A DNA stretch of 64,000 bases, taken from positions 247,969 to 311,968 of the forward strand of contig JAEMGR010000010.1 in assembly GCA_016458225.1 (NCBI GenBank). Direction: 5' to 3'. The DNA comes from Myxococcaceae bacterium JPH2. Its GTDB lineage: Bacteria > Myxococcota > Myxococcia > Myxococcales > Myxococcaceae. Shown here one piece after another: positions 1-8,685 of this stretch (its first letter is position 1; every line of letters begins with the position of its first letter). A program made the translations under genes and the position numbers. The notes under the pieces are model-generated. The model had not been told where the DNA came from. It worked only from the letters and a program-made list of their open reading frames with translations, and did no database searches.

Positions 1-91
1 AAGGCTCGCACGCTCGCCGCACCGCGCCGTGAACCCGCGCGCCCCGGAACCCGGGCCGGGCGTGCGCCTCCCTTGGCACTGACGCCACCAC

Positions 92-129
92 ACCGGAATC
101 CCGGTGACGCCAACCACCGAAATCCCGGT
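92..129 (+). promoter_or_regulatory. paired 14-bp palindromic repeats upstream of the catalase
   Basis: Two near-identical 14-mers occur 24 bp apart, ACCGGAATCCCGGT at 92-105 and ACCGAAATCCCGGT at 116-129. The first is an inverted repeat (ACCGG-AATC-CCGGT) and the second differs by one base. They lie about 135 bp upstream of the catalase start. Two phased palindromes ahead of an oxidative-stress gene look like a dimeric regulator's operator. No regulator gene is visible in the window, so the binding protein is unknown. Confidence 0.35.
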
Positions 130-263
130 TCACGCACCGAGGGGACGGTGGCGAGATGCCACGGCTCACATCCAAGCTCTCGGATTCATTGAACCCAGGC
201 GGACGGCACGCGGGCTGCTCAAGGGGTCGGGCGCAACGCCCTCTTCCCCACTGGAGCCCCCGC

Positions 264-1790
264 ATGAAAGTCCATTCGTTGGTCCTCGCGGCCCTGTTCG
301 CTGGCACTCCGACCCTGGCGGCCGGCACGCCGCCTCCCCTCACCACCGACTCGGGGGCGCCTGCGGGCACCAACCAGAGCTCCAAGACGGCGGGCCCGCG
401 CGGCGGCGTGCTGCTGGAGGACTTCCACCTCATCGAGAAGCTCGCGCGGTTCGATCGCGAGCGCATCCCCGAGCGCGTGGTGCACGCGCGCGGCGTGGGC
501 GCGCACGGCACGTTCGAGAGCTACGGTGACTTCTCGCAGCTGACGCGCGCGTCTCTCTTCTCAGCCAAGGGCAAGAAGACACCGATGTTCGTGCGCTTCT
601 CCACCGTCATCCATCCGACGGGCTCGCCCGAGACGCTGCGCGACCCGCGAGGCTTCGCGCTCAAGTTCTACACGGACGAGGGCAACTGGGACCTGGTGGG
701 CAACAACCTGCCCGTCTTCTTCATCCGCGACGCCATCAAGTTCCCGGACATGGTGCACAGCCTCAAGCCGTCACCCGTCACCAACCGACAGGACCCCAAT
801 CGCTTCTTCGACTTCTTCTCGCACGTGCCCGAGTCGACGCACATGCTCACGCAGGTCTACTCGGACCTGGGCATCCCGGCGAACTACCGCCAGATGAACG
901 GCCACGGCGTCCACGCCTTCAAGTTCGTCAACGCGAAGGGCGAGGTCCGCTACGTGAAGTTCAATTGGAAGTCGCAGCAAGGCGTGCGGAGCCTCACCGC
1001 CGAGGACGCCGCGCGCGTCGCGAGCCAGGACTTCCAGCACGCCACGCAGGACCTCTACACCTCCGTCCAACAGGGCAAGTTCCCCGTGTGGGAGCTGAGC
1101 GCGCAGGTGTTGGATCCGAAGGACCTGGATGCGTTCACGTTCGACCCGCTCGACGCCACCAAGGTCTGGCCCGAGGCCAAGGTGCCCTCCGTGAAGCTCG
1201 GCAAGTTCACGCTCAACGCCATGCCGGACAACTTCTTCGAGGAGACGGAGCAGGCCGCCTTCTCGCCGGGCGTCGTGCCTCCAGGCATCGAGCCCTCCGA
1301 GGACCGCCTGCTGCAAGGCCGGCTCTTCGCCTACGCGGACACGCAGCGCTACCGCATCGGCGCCAACTACCTGTCATTGCCCATCAACCGCGCCCAGGCT
1401 CCCGTCCACAACAACAACCAGGGCGGAGCGCTCAACGCGGGCCACACGAAGTCGGACGTCAACTACGAGCCGAGCATCACGCGCGAGACGGCCGATGCCC
1501 CGGCGTACCTCCTGTCCGATGCGCCCCTGACGGGCAGCACCCAGCAGCGGCCCATCGACAAGGCGGACAACTTCTCGCAGGCGGGTGACTTCTACGCGGC
1601 GCTCAGCGCCCCGGAGAAGGAGCGCCTCGTGAAGAACCTCGCCGCGGACCTGGGGCAGGTGCGCGACGCGAAGGTGAAGGCGCGCATGGTCGGTTTCTTC
1701 TACAGCGCGAACGCCGACTACGGCACGCGGCTGGCCAAGGCCGTGGGCGTGACGCTGGACGACGCCCGCGCCACCCTCGCCGCGCGATAG
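264..1790 (+). CDS. katB: periplasmic monofunctional heme catalase (KatB-like)
   Basis: The product disproportionates hydrogen peroxide to water and oxygen. The start was placed at the ATG at 264 because it opens a signal peptide (MKVHSLVLAALFAG, cleavage near residue 20), whereas the longer frame to 156 adds unlikely residues. The 508-residue product has the usual small-subunit catalase length. The catalytic His is in RVVHARGVGAHG (about residue 74), the distal Asn in DLVGNNLPVFFIRD (about 147/148), and the heme-ligand Tyr in RLFAYADTQRY. A leading signal peptide plus an ankyrin neighbour matches the KatB type of Pseudomonas rather than cytosolic KatA. The nearest upstream sequence holds two palindromic repeats, and a terminator-like hairpin follows the stop. 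Confidence 0.93.
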   Translation: MKVHSLVLAALFAGTPTLAAGTPPPLTTDSGAPAGTNQSSKTAGPRGGVLLEDFHLIEKLARFDRERIPERVVHARGVGAHGTFESYGDFSQLTRASLFSAKGKKTPMFVRFSTVIHPTGSPETLRDPRGFALKFYTDEGNWDLVGNNLPVFFIRDAIKFPDMVHSLKPSPVTNRQDPNRFFDFFSHVPESTHMLTQVYSDLGIPANYRQMNGHGVHAFKFVNAKGEVRYVKFNWKSQQGVRSLTAEDAARVASQDFQHATQDLYTSVQQGKFPVWELSAQVLDPKDLDAFTFDPLDATKVWPEAKVPSVKLGKFTLNAMPDNFFEETEQAAFSPGVVPPGIEPSEDRLLQGRLFAYADTQRYRIGANYLSLPINRAQAPVHNNNQGGALNAGHTKSDVNYEPSITRETADAPAYLLSDAPLTGSTQQRPIDKADNFSQAGDFYAALSAPEKERLVKNLAADLGQVRDAKVKARMVGFFYSANADYGTRLAKAVGVTLDDARATLAAR

Positions 1791-1805
1791 GTCGAGCGCT
1801 GCCGG

Positions 1806-1840
1806 CCCTCGGCGCACGCAGCGTCGAGGGGTTTCCTTTT
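1806..1840 (+). terminator. hairpin plus T-rich tail between catalase and ankyrin genes
   Basis: CCCTCGGCGC (1806-1815) pairs with GCGTCGAGGG (1821-1830) around a 5-nt loop, with one G-U pair, and is followed by GTTTCCTTTT. This is a convincing intrinsic terminator or attenuator. It would reduce read-through from the catalase into the ankyrin gene. Confidence 0.6.
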
Positions 1841-1898
1841 CGTTCCGCCCTGCCCTCGCGCGCCTCATCGGTCCGCGCGAGGACACCTGGAGGTCGTC

Positions 1899-2504
1899 AT
1901 GGTTCGCAGACTGTTGCTCGCCGTCGTGGGACTCATGGGTGTGGTGGGGCTGGTGCTCGTCGCGGCCTGGTGGTCCCTGCGGGCGCCGCCCCGCGAGGGT
2001 CGATTGCTCGCGACGAGCGAGGCGGAGCGCTACCTGCTGGCCGCCGCGCGGGAGGGCGACACCGAGGTGGTGACGGGGCTCGTGAAGGCGGGGACGCCCG
2101 TGGACGCACGTGACTCGCGCGGCTTCTCTCCGCTCATCCTCGCGGCCTATCACGGCCATGTGGACACGGTGCGCGCGCTCATCGCCGGCGGCGCGGATGC
2201 TTGCGCGGGCGACAATCGCGGCAACACCGCGCTCATGGGCGCCGCGTTCAAGGGCCACGCGGACATCGTCGCGGTGCTTCAAGAACAACCGTGCGCGGTG
2301 GATCAGACCAACCGCCTGGGTCAGACAGCGTTGATGTTCGCCGTGCTCTTCGGCCGCGACGACGTGGCCCGCCAACTGCGAGGGAACGGCGCGTCCACGT
2401 CTGTCCGCGATGCCAGTGGACGCAGCGCGGAGGACTGGTCGCGGACCCAAGCGCCCGAGTCTCCCGTGGCGCCCGCGCCGGATGCCCCCACCGCCGCGAG
2501 GTGA
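1899..2504 (+). CDS. ankB: membrane-anchored ankyrin-repeat protein (AnkB-like)
   Basis: The 201-residue protein starts with a hydrophobic anchor (about residues 5-25, VVGLMGVVGLVLVAAWW). About four ankyrin repeats follow, seen as SPLILAAYHGHVDTVRALI, TALMGAAFKGHADIVAVL and TALMFAVLFGRDDVARQL. In Pseudomonas aeruginosa an anchored ankyrin protein, AnkB, is encoded next to katB and supports full periplasmic catalase activity. The same order here suggests the same role, which is inference from synteny. The Pro/Ala-rich C-terminus (from about residue 180) looks disordered. The gap to the catalase is 108 bp and contains a terminator-like hairpin, so the gene may also have its own promoter. Confidence 0.85.
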   Translation: MVRRLLLAVVGLMGVVGLVLVAAWWSLRAPPREGRLLATSEAERYLLAAAREGDTEVVTGLVKAGTPVDARDSRGFSPLILAAYHGHVDTVRALIAGGADACAGDNRGNTALMGAAFKGHADIVAVLQEQPCAVDQTNRLGQTALMFAVLFGRDDVARQLRGNGASTSVRDASGRSAEDWSRTQAPESPVAPAPDAPTAAR

Positions 2505-2514
2505 GCCCGAGGCG

Positions 2515-3120
2515 CTACTCGATGCGGCACGCCTCGTCGAAGTCGAGCCGCGGGTTGCGCGGGAAGAGCTTCGTCGCGTCGCCGTGCCCCAGGTTGAGCA
2601 GGAGGACGGTCTTCCACTTCCCATCGGGGAAGAACGTGGCGTCGACCTTCCCCGTGTCGAACCCGGCCATGGGTCCACAGTCGAGCCCCAGCGCGCGCGC
2701 GGCCATGATGAGGTAGCCGGCCTGGAGCGAGGCGTTCACCACGGCCGTCTGCGCGCGAGCCGCGGGCGGCATGTTCGCGAAGCCCGTGCGCATGTCTCGC
2801 GCGGGGAAGAGCTTCGGGAGCTTCTCGTAGAACTCGGTGTCGTAGGCGAGGATGGCGGTGACGGGCGCCGTCATCGTCTTGTCCAGGTTCCCGGGTGACA
2901 GCGCGGGCTTCAGCCGCGCCTTCGCCTCGGGACTCTTCACGAAGACGATGCGCAGCGGCTGGGCGTTCGCCGCCGTGGGAGCCAGGCGGGCCAGCGCGTA
3001 AAGCTCGCGCAACACTGAGTCCTCCACGGGCACGTCGTGCCAGACGAAGTGCGTGCGCGCGTCGCGAAAGAGTTGATCCAACGCCGAGGCGGCGAGTGTG
3101 GGGGTCGTCTGCACGGTCAT
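2515..3120 (-). CDS. nitroreductase-family oxidoreductase, RutE/HadB type
   Basis: The 201-residue FMN-dependent protein matches the RutE family (probable malonic semialdehyde reductase of pyrimidine catabolism). It follows that family's sequence almost end to end: [45 protein letters not shown] and the terminal [10 protein letters not shown]. The start was set at the ATG at 3120 because it gives the normal family length. An upstream in-frame extension to 3270 is unlike the family. It is convergent with the ankyrin gene, with 10 bp between the stops. No other rut genes are nearby, so the substrate is uncertain and a general nitro/quinone reductase role is possible. Confidence 0.88.
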   Translation of the reverse strand: MTVQTTPTLAASALDQLFRDARTHFVWHDVPVEDSVLRELYALARLAPTAANAQPLRIVFVKSPEAKARLKPALSPGNLDKTMTAPVTAILAYDTEFYEKLPKLFPARDMRTGFANMPPAARAQTAVVNASLQAGYLIMAARALGLDCGPMAGFDTGKVDATFFPDGKWKTVLLLNLGHGDATKLFPRNPRLDFDEACRIE

Positions 3121-3707
3121 GGAGAGTCCCTGGGGTTGCGAGTCGCGCCGCAAACGTAAGCACCTGTCTCCAACGCGTCCCGCCTGCCCGCCCGCGCCCG
3201 CCAGGGCAGGCCTCCGCCCGAGCGGAGCGCCAGTTGGGTGGCGTGTCGCCTCGCATGGCTTCGGCTCCATCGCGCATGCGGATCAGCCCGGCGGTTCGGC
3301 GTCGGACCGCCCATGCAGACTCGCGCCATGACTTCTGGACAGCGCGCCGCCTCCTGCGCACCGGTGGCGCGCGCGACCCGGGTCAATGGCTCTCACGCAC
3401 CTCGCGTGGCGTCGGATCCGACCTCCCCTGCGAAGCGGCGCGAAACGCAGTCGTCACGTGAGATGCATCGCCGCGCGCAGATGAGCTGGCGTAGCGTCCG
3501 CGGCCGTCATCACCTCCTCGCGAGGCCGCATCACGCGCTCCGAAGCCCATCCCCAACAGGCGATGGCGCCAGCCGGAAGAGGACGCGCGAGTGCTTGCAG
3601 GACCCACTCAACCTGTCGGGTTTTCGCCGCAGGAACGGCATTGGAGGCATGGAAGACGCCTTCAGCGTTTTCCACGCAACCCACGTACAAGCCGTCAACC
3701 TCCACGC
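3121..3707. other. intergenic region with no supported gene
   Basis: This divergent spacer lies between the nitroreductase and the chitinase. All open frames in it have arginine-rich, low-complexity composition and no recognisable domain, so none is called. It presumably contains the promoters of both flanking genes. Base composition becomes less GC-rich towards the chitinase. Confidence 0.6.
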
Positions 3708-3738
3708 TTGACTCGACATACACTTCTGTCCACATATT
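3708..3738 (+). promoter_or_regulatory. possible sigma-70-type promoter of the chitinase gene
   Basis: TTGACT (3708-3713) is followed after 19 bp by CATATT (3733-3738), in a locally AT-richer stretch 24 bp upstream of the GTG start at 3762. The spacing is longer than the usual 16-18 bp, so this is a weak prediction. Confidence 0.3.
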
Positions 3739-3761
3739 CCAGTATCGCTGGAGGTATTCTA

Positions 3762-5534
3762 GTGAAGAAGCAAGTCGCGAATCCGTGGTGCAGCTGGATG
3801 GGCGGAGTGTTGGGGTTGATGTTGACCGCATGCGGGCCGGCCAATGGAGGCCACACCGGACCCGAGGATGGACCGCCTGGCGCACCGACCGCGGTGACGG
3901 CCCAGGCGGGAGATGCGCTGGCGTTGCTGACGTGGAAGGCACCTGCCTCCGATGGCGGCGGACCGCTCCTCTACTACGTGGTGCGGTGCAATCCGGACTG
4001 TGGCGGCGCGCTCGTGTCCGCGCCGGACGTGCAAGCCACCGTGCGCGGCCTCAACAACGGGCAGCCCTATGTCTTTCACGTCAGCGCCGTGAACGAGTTC
4101 GGCGAGAGCGAGGCGTCCGTCGAGACGGTGTTCGTCACGCCGCAGGCGGGCATGGCCATTCCGTCGCCCACCATCCCGGGCCAGCCTCGGGCGGTGCGCG
4201 CGACGGCGGGCAACGGGCAGGCCTTCGTGAGCTGGCTGCCGCCAGCGAGCTTCGGCGGACAGGCGCTCCAGAGCTACCGCATCACCGCGAACCCGGGCGG
4301 CGCGTCGGTGACGGTGAACGCGCCCTCGTCGAGCGCGGTGGTGACGGGCCTGAGCAACGACACCAACTACGCGTTCGAGGTCGTCGCGCTGAACGCCTCG
4401 GGCGAGGGCCCCACCATTCGCTCCGGCGAGGTGCGTCCGCGCTCGGGCGGCCTGCCGGCGAACTGGGTGATGGGCTACTACGTGGGCTATCAGCGCGGCC
4501 TGTATCCGGTGGAGACCGTGGACCTCTCGCTGCTCACGCACCTCGCGGTGGGCCGCGTGCGTCCCCGCGCGGATGGGTTCCTCATCACGGACTTCGACGT
4601 GAGCGCGACGGAAGGCCCGGTCATGGCGCGCAAGCTGACGGACCGCGCCCACAAGGCGGGCCGCAAGGCCATCATGATGCTCGGCGGCATGGGTGAGCAT
4701 GACGGCTTCGTGGGCGCCGCGTCGCCCGCGAGCCGCGCGTACTTCGTGCGCAACATCCTCACGACGATGACCGAGCTGGGCTTCGACGGCGTCGACGTGG
4801 ACTGGGAGCCCATCAACCTGCCGCCGCAGGGGAACGATGGACAGCTCCTGCTCGCGCTGCTGGATGATCTGCGCGCCGCGCGCCCCGACATCCTCATCAC
4901 CGTGCCGGTGGGCTGGGTGAACGCCAACTTCAAGATGGGCGACGCGGACAAGGCCTTCGCGCGTGAGCTGGCCGCGCGCGTGGACCAGATGAACGTCATG
5001 TCCTACGTCATGAGCGGCAACTGGGGCGGCTGGCAGAGCTGGCACTCGAGCGCCCTGCTCGGAGAGGACTCGCACCACCCCACGTCCGTCTCCAGCTCCG
5101 TGCTCGCCTATCTGGACGCGGGCGTGCCTCGGGGCCGGCTGGGCATGGGCATCGGCTTCTTCGGCTCGTGCTGGCGCGGCGTGACGGCGCCGGGCACGCC
5201 GCTCGATGACCGCACGGTGTTGGAGCAGCAGAGCGACAACGCCATGAGCTACGCCAACATCATGACCTGGTACTACACGCCGGATGCGCTGCGCTGGGAC
5301 GAGGCGGCCCAGGCCAGCTACCTGAGCTTCCCCTCCGCGGCGGGGCCCCAGCACTGCAACTACGTGTCGTTCGAGGATCCCCGCTCGGTGTCCGCCAAGG
5401 GGCGGTGGGCGCGCGAGCAGGCCCTGGGAGGGACCATCATCTGGACCATCAACCAGGGCCACCTGCCCAACGCGCCCGCCGGGCAGCAAGACCCGCTGCT
5501 CCAGGCGGTCTACACGTCGTTCCTGGCGCAGTGA
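3762..5534 (+). CDS. secreted GH18 chitinase lipoprotein with two FN3 domains
   Basis: The GTG at 3762 was chosen because it follows a GGAGG box and opens a lipoprotein signal, with lipobox LTAC and lipidated Cys about residue 24. Two fibronectin type III domains (about 41-130 and 140-230) precede a glycosyl hydrolase 18 barrel (about 237-590). The catalytic signature DGVDVDWEP places the acid/base Glu at about residue 349. The family hydrolyses beta-1,4-linked N-acetylglucosamine in chitin by substrate-assisted catalysis. As a surface lipoprotein it would act on external polymer, fitting a predatory or saprophytic soil bacterium. The product is 590 residues. Other GH18 activities, such as endo-N-acetylglucosaminidase, cannot be excluded. 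Confidence 0.88.
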   Translation: MKKQVANPWCSWMGGVLGLMLTACGPANGGHTGPEDGPPGAPTAVTAQAGDALALLTWKAPASDGGGPLLYYVVRCNPDCGGALVSAPDVQATVRGLNNGQPYVFHVSAVNEFGESEASVETVFVTPQAGMAIPSPTIPGQPRAVRATAGNGQAFVSWLPPASFGGQALQSYRITANPGGASVTVNAPSSSAVVTGLSNDTNYAFEVVALNASGEGPTIRSGEVRPRSGGLPANWVMGYYVGYQRGLYPVETVDLSLLTHLAVGRVRPRADGFLITDFDVSATEGPVMARKLTDRAHKAGRKAIMMLGGMGEHDGFVGAASPASRAYFVRNILTTMTELGFDGVDVDWEPINLPPQGNDGQLLLALLDDLRAARPDILITVPVGWVNANFKMGDADKAFARELAARVDQMNVMSYVMSGNWGGWQSWHSSALLGEDSHHPTSVSSSVLAYLDAGVPRGRLGMGIGFFGSCWRGVTAPGTPLDDRTVLEQQSDNAMSYANIMTWYYTPDALRWDEAAQASYLSFPSAAGPQHCNYVSFEDPRSVSAKGRWAREQALGGTIIWTINQGHLPNAPAGQQDPLLQAVYTSFLAQ

Positions 5535-5552
5535 GCGCGCGGGACGCGCTCA
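5532..5552. terminator. short symmetric hairpin between convergent stops
   Basis: TGAGCGCG (5532-5539) and CGCGCTCA (5545-5552) form a perfect 8-bp stem around a 5-nt loop. Each arm includes the stop codon of one convergent gene. There is no T-tract on either strand, so termination strength is doubtful. Confidence 0.4.
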
Positions 5553-6581
5553 GACGTAGCGCGTCTCGAAGAGCTGGCGCAGCGCGGGCTCGGTGCGCAA
5601 GAGCTCCAGCGTGAGGCTGGCGTGGCCGGGGACGTAGCCATTGCCCACGAGCATGGTGACGTCCTTGCCCACGCCCTCGGCGCCCAGGGCCGCCGCGGTG
5701 AAGCTGGTGGCCATGGAGAAGAAGATCGCGGTGCCGCCATCCTTGACGGAGAGGATGGTGGCCATCTCCGTGTTGCCCACGCTGGCGCAGTTGACCACCA
5801 GGTCGCAGAGCTGACCGCCCGTGGCCTGACTCACCGCCTCCATCACGTCCACCCCCTGCGTGGCGTCCACCTTCAGGGCGGAGTCACACAGGCCGATGGC
5901 GGACAGCGCGTCGAGCGCCTTCTGGGAGATGTCCAGGGCCAGCAGGCGCCCGCGGCTCTCCAGGTTGCGCCGCGCCTGGGCCAGACAGAGGGCGCCGCTC
6001 TTGCCCGCGCCCAGCACCGCCACCGTCATGCCCGGGCGCACGTGCCGCGCCACCAGCGCGGGAGCGCCGCACACGTCGAGCGCCGCCAGGGCGAGCGTGT
6101 CCGGGAGGTCCGAGGGCAGCTTCGCGTAGATGCCGCTGGCGAACAGCAGCGCGTGGCCGCGGATGTCCAGCCGGTCGATCTCGGGGTGCACCGCCTTCAC
6201 CTCGTCGATGACGAGCGGCGTGAGCGTGAGGCTCACCAGCGTGGCGATGCGATCGCCCACCTGGAGCACGCCGCGCGCGCGGTGCTTGGCGCCCAGCTCC
6301 TTCACGCGGCCAATGAGCATGCCGCCCGAGCCCGTGACGGGGTTCTGCATCTTGCCGCGCTCGCGGACGATGTCCTGGATGCGCGCGGCGATGCGGCCCG
6401 TGTCCCCGCCCACCTCGTCCTTGATCTGCTTGAAGGACGCCGCGTCGATGTTGAGGCTCTCCACATCGATGAGCAGCTCTGACTCGCGGCACGGCAGCGA
6501 GGCATCCAGCTTGCGCGCGCGCTGCGGCAGCACGCCCTTCTCCCCGACGACGCGGGCCAGTCCATACACGTCGATGCTCAT
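5550..6581 (-). CDS. kdd: L-erythro-3,5-diaminohexanoate dehydrogenase
   Basis: This 343-residue NAD(P)-dependent enzyme oxidatively deaminates 3,5-diaminohexanoate in the lysine fermentation pathway. The N-terminal half matches the family closely: EKGVLPQRARKLD, SLNIDAASFKQI, ERGKMQNPVTGSGGMLIG and ATLVSLTLTPL. A Rossmann loop GAGKSG lies at residues 191-196. The ATG at 6581 has a GGGAGAAGGGG ribosome site. It is 14 bp downstream of the esterase gene and likely co-transcribed with it. The other pathway genes (kamA, kamDE, kce, kal) are not in this window, so its substrate in this organism is inferred from family only. Confidence 0.85.
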   Translation of the reverse strand: MSIDVYGLARVVGEKGVLPQRARKLDASLPCRESELLIDVESLNIDAASFKQIKDEVGGDTGRIAARIQDIVRERGKMQNPVTGSGGMLIGRVKELGAKHRARGVLQVGDRIATLVSLTLTPLVIDEVKAVHPEIDRLDIRGHALLFASGIYAKLPSDLPDTLALAALDVCGAPALVARHVRPGMTVAVLGAGKSGALCLAQARRNLESRGRLLALDISQKALDALSAIGLCDSALKVDATQGVDVMEAVSQATGGQLCDLVVNCASVGNTEMATILSVKDGGTAIFFSMATSFTAAALGAEGVGKDVTMLVGNGYVPGHASLTLELLRTEPALRQLFETRYV

Positions 6582-6595
6582 GGTCCCCTTCTCCC

Positions 6596-7603
6596 TCATT
6601 CCCGAGCCAGCCGCGGCATCACCACCGCCAGCGAGCGCTCGAACCGGTACGACACTCCCGTGTGGCCATCCTCGAACTCCTCGTGCACCAGCTCCACGCC
6701 GGCGCCCTTGAGGTCCTCGGCCATCATCCGCGTGCCCCAGCGCAGGTTGAACTCGTCGCGGGTGCCGCAGTCGAGGAACACCGTCTTCAGCTTGCGGAAG
6801 GCATCCAGGAACTTGGGAACGAAGCGCACGGGATCGTGCACGAGCCAACGGTTCCACACGTCCGAGCGCAGCCGCGCCGTCTGCACGTCGAAGGGCAATT
6901 CCAGATTGAGCGGCTCGCCCTTCTTCGGAGAGTACGCGGCGGCCATGGCCAGGATGTTCACCACGGGGAAGTCCTCGCCCCGCGCCTTCGTCTCGCGCAC
7001 GCGCTTCTTGAAGTCCGCGAACCAGGCCTCCACGCCGCCCGCCTTCAGCAGCGCAGCGGCGGCCTTGGGCAGGTCCGGCAGGTAGCAATATTCGAAGTAC
7101 GCATCCGCCGCGTGCGCGCCCAGGTGCGAGAACAGCTCCGGGTGGTAGCGGCCCATCATCAGCGCGCCATAGCCACCCGAGCTGTGCCCCACCACCGCGC
7201 GCGCGGCGGCCTTGGGCAGCGTGCGCCAGGTGCGGTCCACGAAGCCCACCACGTCCTTGGCCACGTAGTCGCGATAGCGCCCCAGCGCCTCGCTGTTCAT
7301 CCACTGGCTGCCGCCCAGCGAGGTCCACCCGTCGGGGAACACCGCGATGGCGGGAGGCACCTCACCGGACGCGATGAGCGCGTCCAGCCGCTCCGGCACG
7401 GAAGGCGCGAAGCCCGAGGCGTTGGTCCAGGACCCCGCCCCATTGCCGAATGCGTGGAGGAAGTAGACGACGGGGTAGCGGCGCTCGTCCTCGCTGTAGC
7501 CCGGCGGCAGGTACACGGTCAGCCGGCGCCGGGAGGGGTCGCCCAGCGGGTTGGACTCCAGCGCGACCGACTGCAGCTCGCGGCTCTCGAGTGTTCCCTT
7601 CAT
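6596..7603 (-). CDS. alpha/beta-hydrolase fold esterase (putative esterase, PF00756 type)
   Basis: This 335-residue cytosolic esterase has no signal peptide. It has the esterase D/Fes-like fold with nucleophile elbow VVGHSSGGYG (Ser about 141), an upstream oxyanion segment YFLHAFGNGAGSW and a C-terminal EEFEDGHTG that can supply the catalytic His. The family hydrolyses carboxylic esters such as S-formylglutathione, siderophore or acyl-sugar esters. Which of these applies is not evident. It lies 28 bp after the UDG stop and 14 bp before kdd, in one leftward run. Confidence 0.8.
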   Translation of the reverse strand: MKGTLESRELQSVALESNPLGDPSRRRLTVYLPPGYSEDERRYPVVYFLHAFGNGAGSWTNASGFAPSVPERLDALIASGEVPPAIAVFPDGWTSLGGSQWMNSEALGRYRDYVAKDVVGFVDRTWRTLPKAAARAVVGHSSGGYGALMMGRYHPELFSHLGAHAADAYFEYCYLPDLPKAAAALLKAGGVEAWFADFKKRVRETKARGEDFPVVNILAMAAAYSPKKGEPLNLELPFDVQTARLRSDVWNRWLVHDPVRFVPKFLDAFRKLKTVFLDCGTRDEFNLRWGTRMMAEDLKGAGVELVHEEFEDGHTGVSYRFERSLAVVMPRLARE

Positions 7604-7631
7604 CCGTGTCTCCCCCTCCGGGGACCCTCGC

Positions 7632-8615
7632 TCACGCGCGAGAGCCCGGAAGCTTTCCGAAGAGCTTCATCACCTGTTGCAGGTCCGCCCACGCGTTGCG
7701 CTTCTCCGCCGCGTTGCGCAGCAGGTAGGCCGGGTGGAAGGTGGGCATGAGCTGCACGCCCTCATACATGCGCCACGTCCCCCGCATCCGGGTGATGGGC
7801 GTGGAATCGCGCAGCAGCGTCTGCGCCGCGAACTTGCCGAGCGCCACGATGACCTTGGGCTGGAGCGCCAGGAGCTGCGAGCGCAGGAAGGGCTCGCACG
7901 CGGCGATCTCATCCGGCTCGGGATTGCGGTTGCCCGGCGGCCGGCACTTCACGACGTTGCAGATGTAGACGTCGTCGCGGCGGAAGCCCATCGCCTCGAT
8001 CATCTTCGTGAGCAGCTCACCCGCCGCGCCCACGAACGGCACGCCCTGGAGGTCCTCGTTCTCGCCCGGACCCTCGCCCACGAAGACAAGCTCCGCGCGC
8101 GGGTTGCCCGAGCCGAACACGATATTCTTGCGCCCACTGCACAGCTTGCAGCGCTTGCAGTCGCCCAGCTCGCGGCGAATCTGATCCAACGTGGGCCGCT
8201 CGCCCTCCACCACGCCCGGCAGACCTGACGCCGCCCGGGCTGGCTGCGAAGGCACGTCGACGAGCATCCCCGAGGCCGCGGAAGCCCGGGCTGGAGCGCG
8301 CGGCGTCGCCGGAGACGCGATCGGAGCGGGAGGCGCGGCGCGCGGAGCCTCGGCCAACGGCGGCGCGGAGGGCGCCGTGCGGGGAGGCTCTGATGCGGCC
8401 ACGGGGCGCGCGGGCGCGGCCTCGGCGGGCTTCGCGCGGGGCAGCATGGCGCGCATCGACGAGGCGGCCCGTTGCTGTTGCCGAAGCTCCGCGGCCACCT
8501 GGGCGTCGACCAGGAGCGCTCGCCCGCCGGTCTCCTCCTGCCAGAGCAGGTGGCGGCGCACGTCCTGAAGCACGTCGGCCAGCTCCTGCGCGGATTCGAG
8601 CGTCTCGTCGTTCAC
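7632..8615 (-). CDS. family 4 uracil-DNA glycosylase (iron-sulfur type)
   Basis: This enzyme removes uracil from DNA to start base-excision repair. The C-terminal domain (about residues 145-327) carries the UDGa signature: GDCKRCKLCSGRKN, with the first cysteines of the 4Fe-4S cluster, then GEGPGENEDLQGVPFVG. CNVVKCRPPGNRNPEPDEIAAC follows, holding further cysteines over two stretches, and finally PTFHPAYLLR. The first 145 residues are Ala/Pro-rich and probably disordered, an extension often seen in myxobacteria. The GTG at 8615 was chosen because a longer frame would run into the stop region of coaBC. No clear ribosome site is seen, so the start is uncertain. Confidence 0.9.
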   Translation of the reverse strand: MNDETLESAQELADVLQDVRRHLLWQEETGGRALLVDAQVAAELRQQQRAASSMRAMLPRAKPAEAAPARPVAASEPPRTAPSAPPLAEAPRAAPPAPIASPATPRAPARASAASGMLVDVPSQPARAASGLPGVVEGERPTLDQIRRELGDCKRCKLCSGRKNIVFGSGNPRAELVFVGEGPGENEDLQGVPFVGAAGELLTKMIEAMGFRRDDVYICNVVKCRPPGNRNPEPDEIAACEPFLRSQLLALQPKVIVALGKFAAQTLLRDSTPITRMRGTWRMYEGVQLMPTFHPAYLLRNAAEKRNAWADLQQVMKLFGKLPGSRA

Positions 8616-8685
8616 GGTGGGGTGGATCGGTAGCGGAGCAGGCCCCGGGAGGCAAGGAGGCACCGCTCTGAAGGTGCCCCCACGC

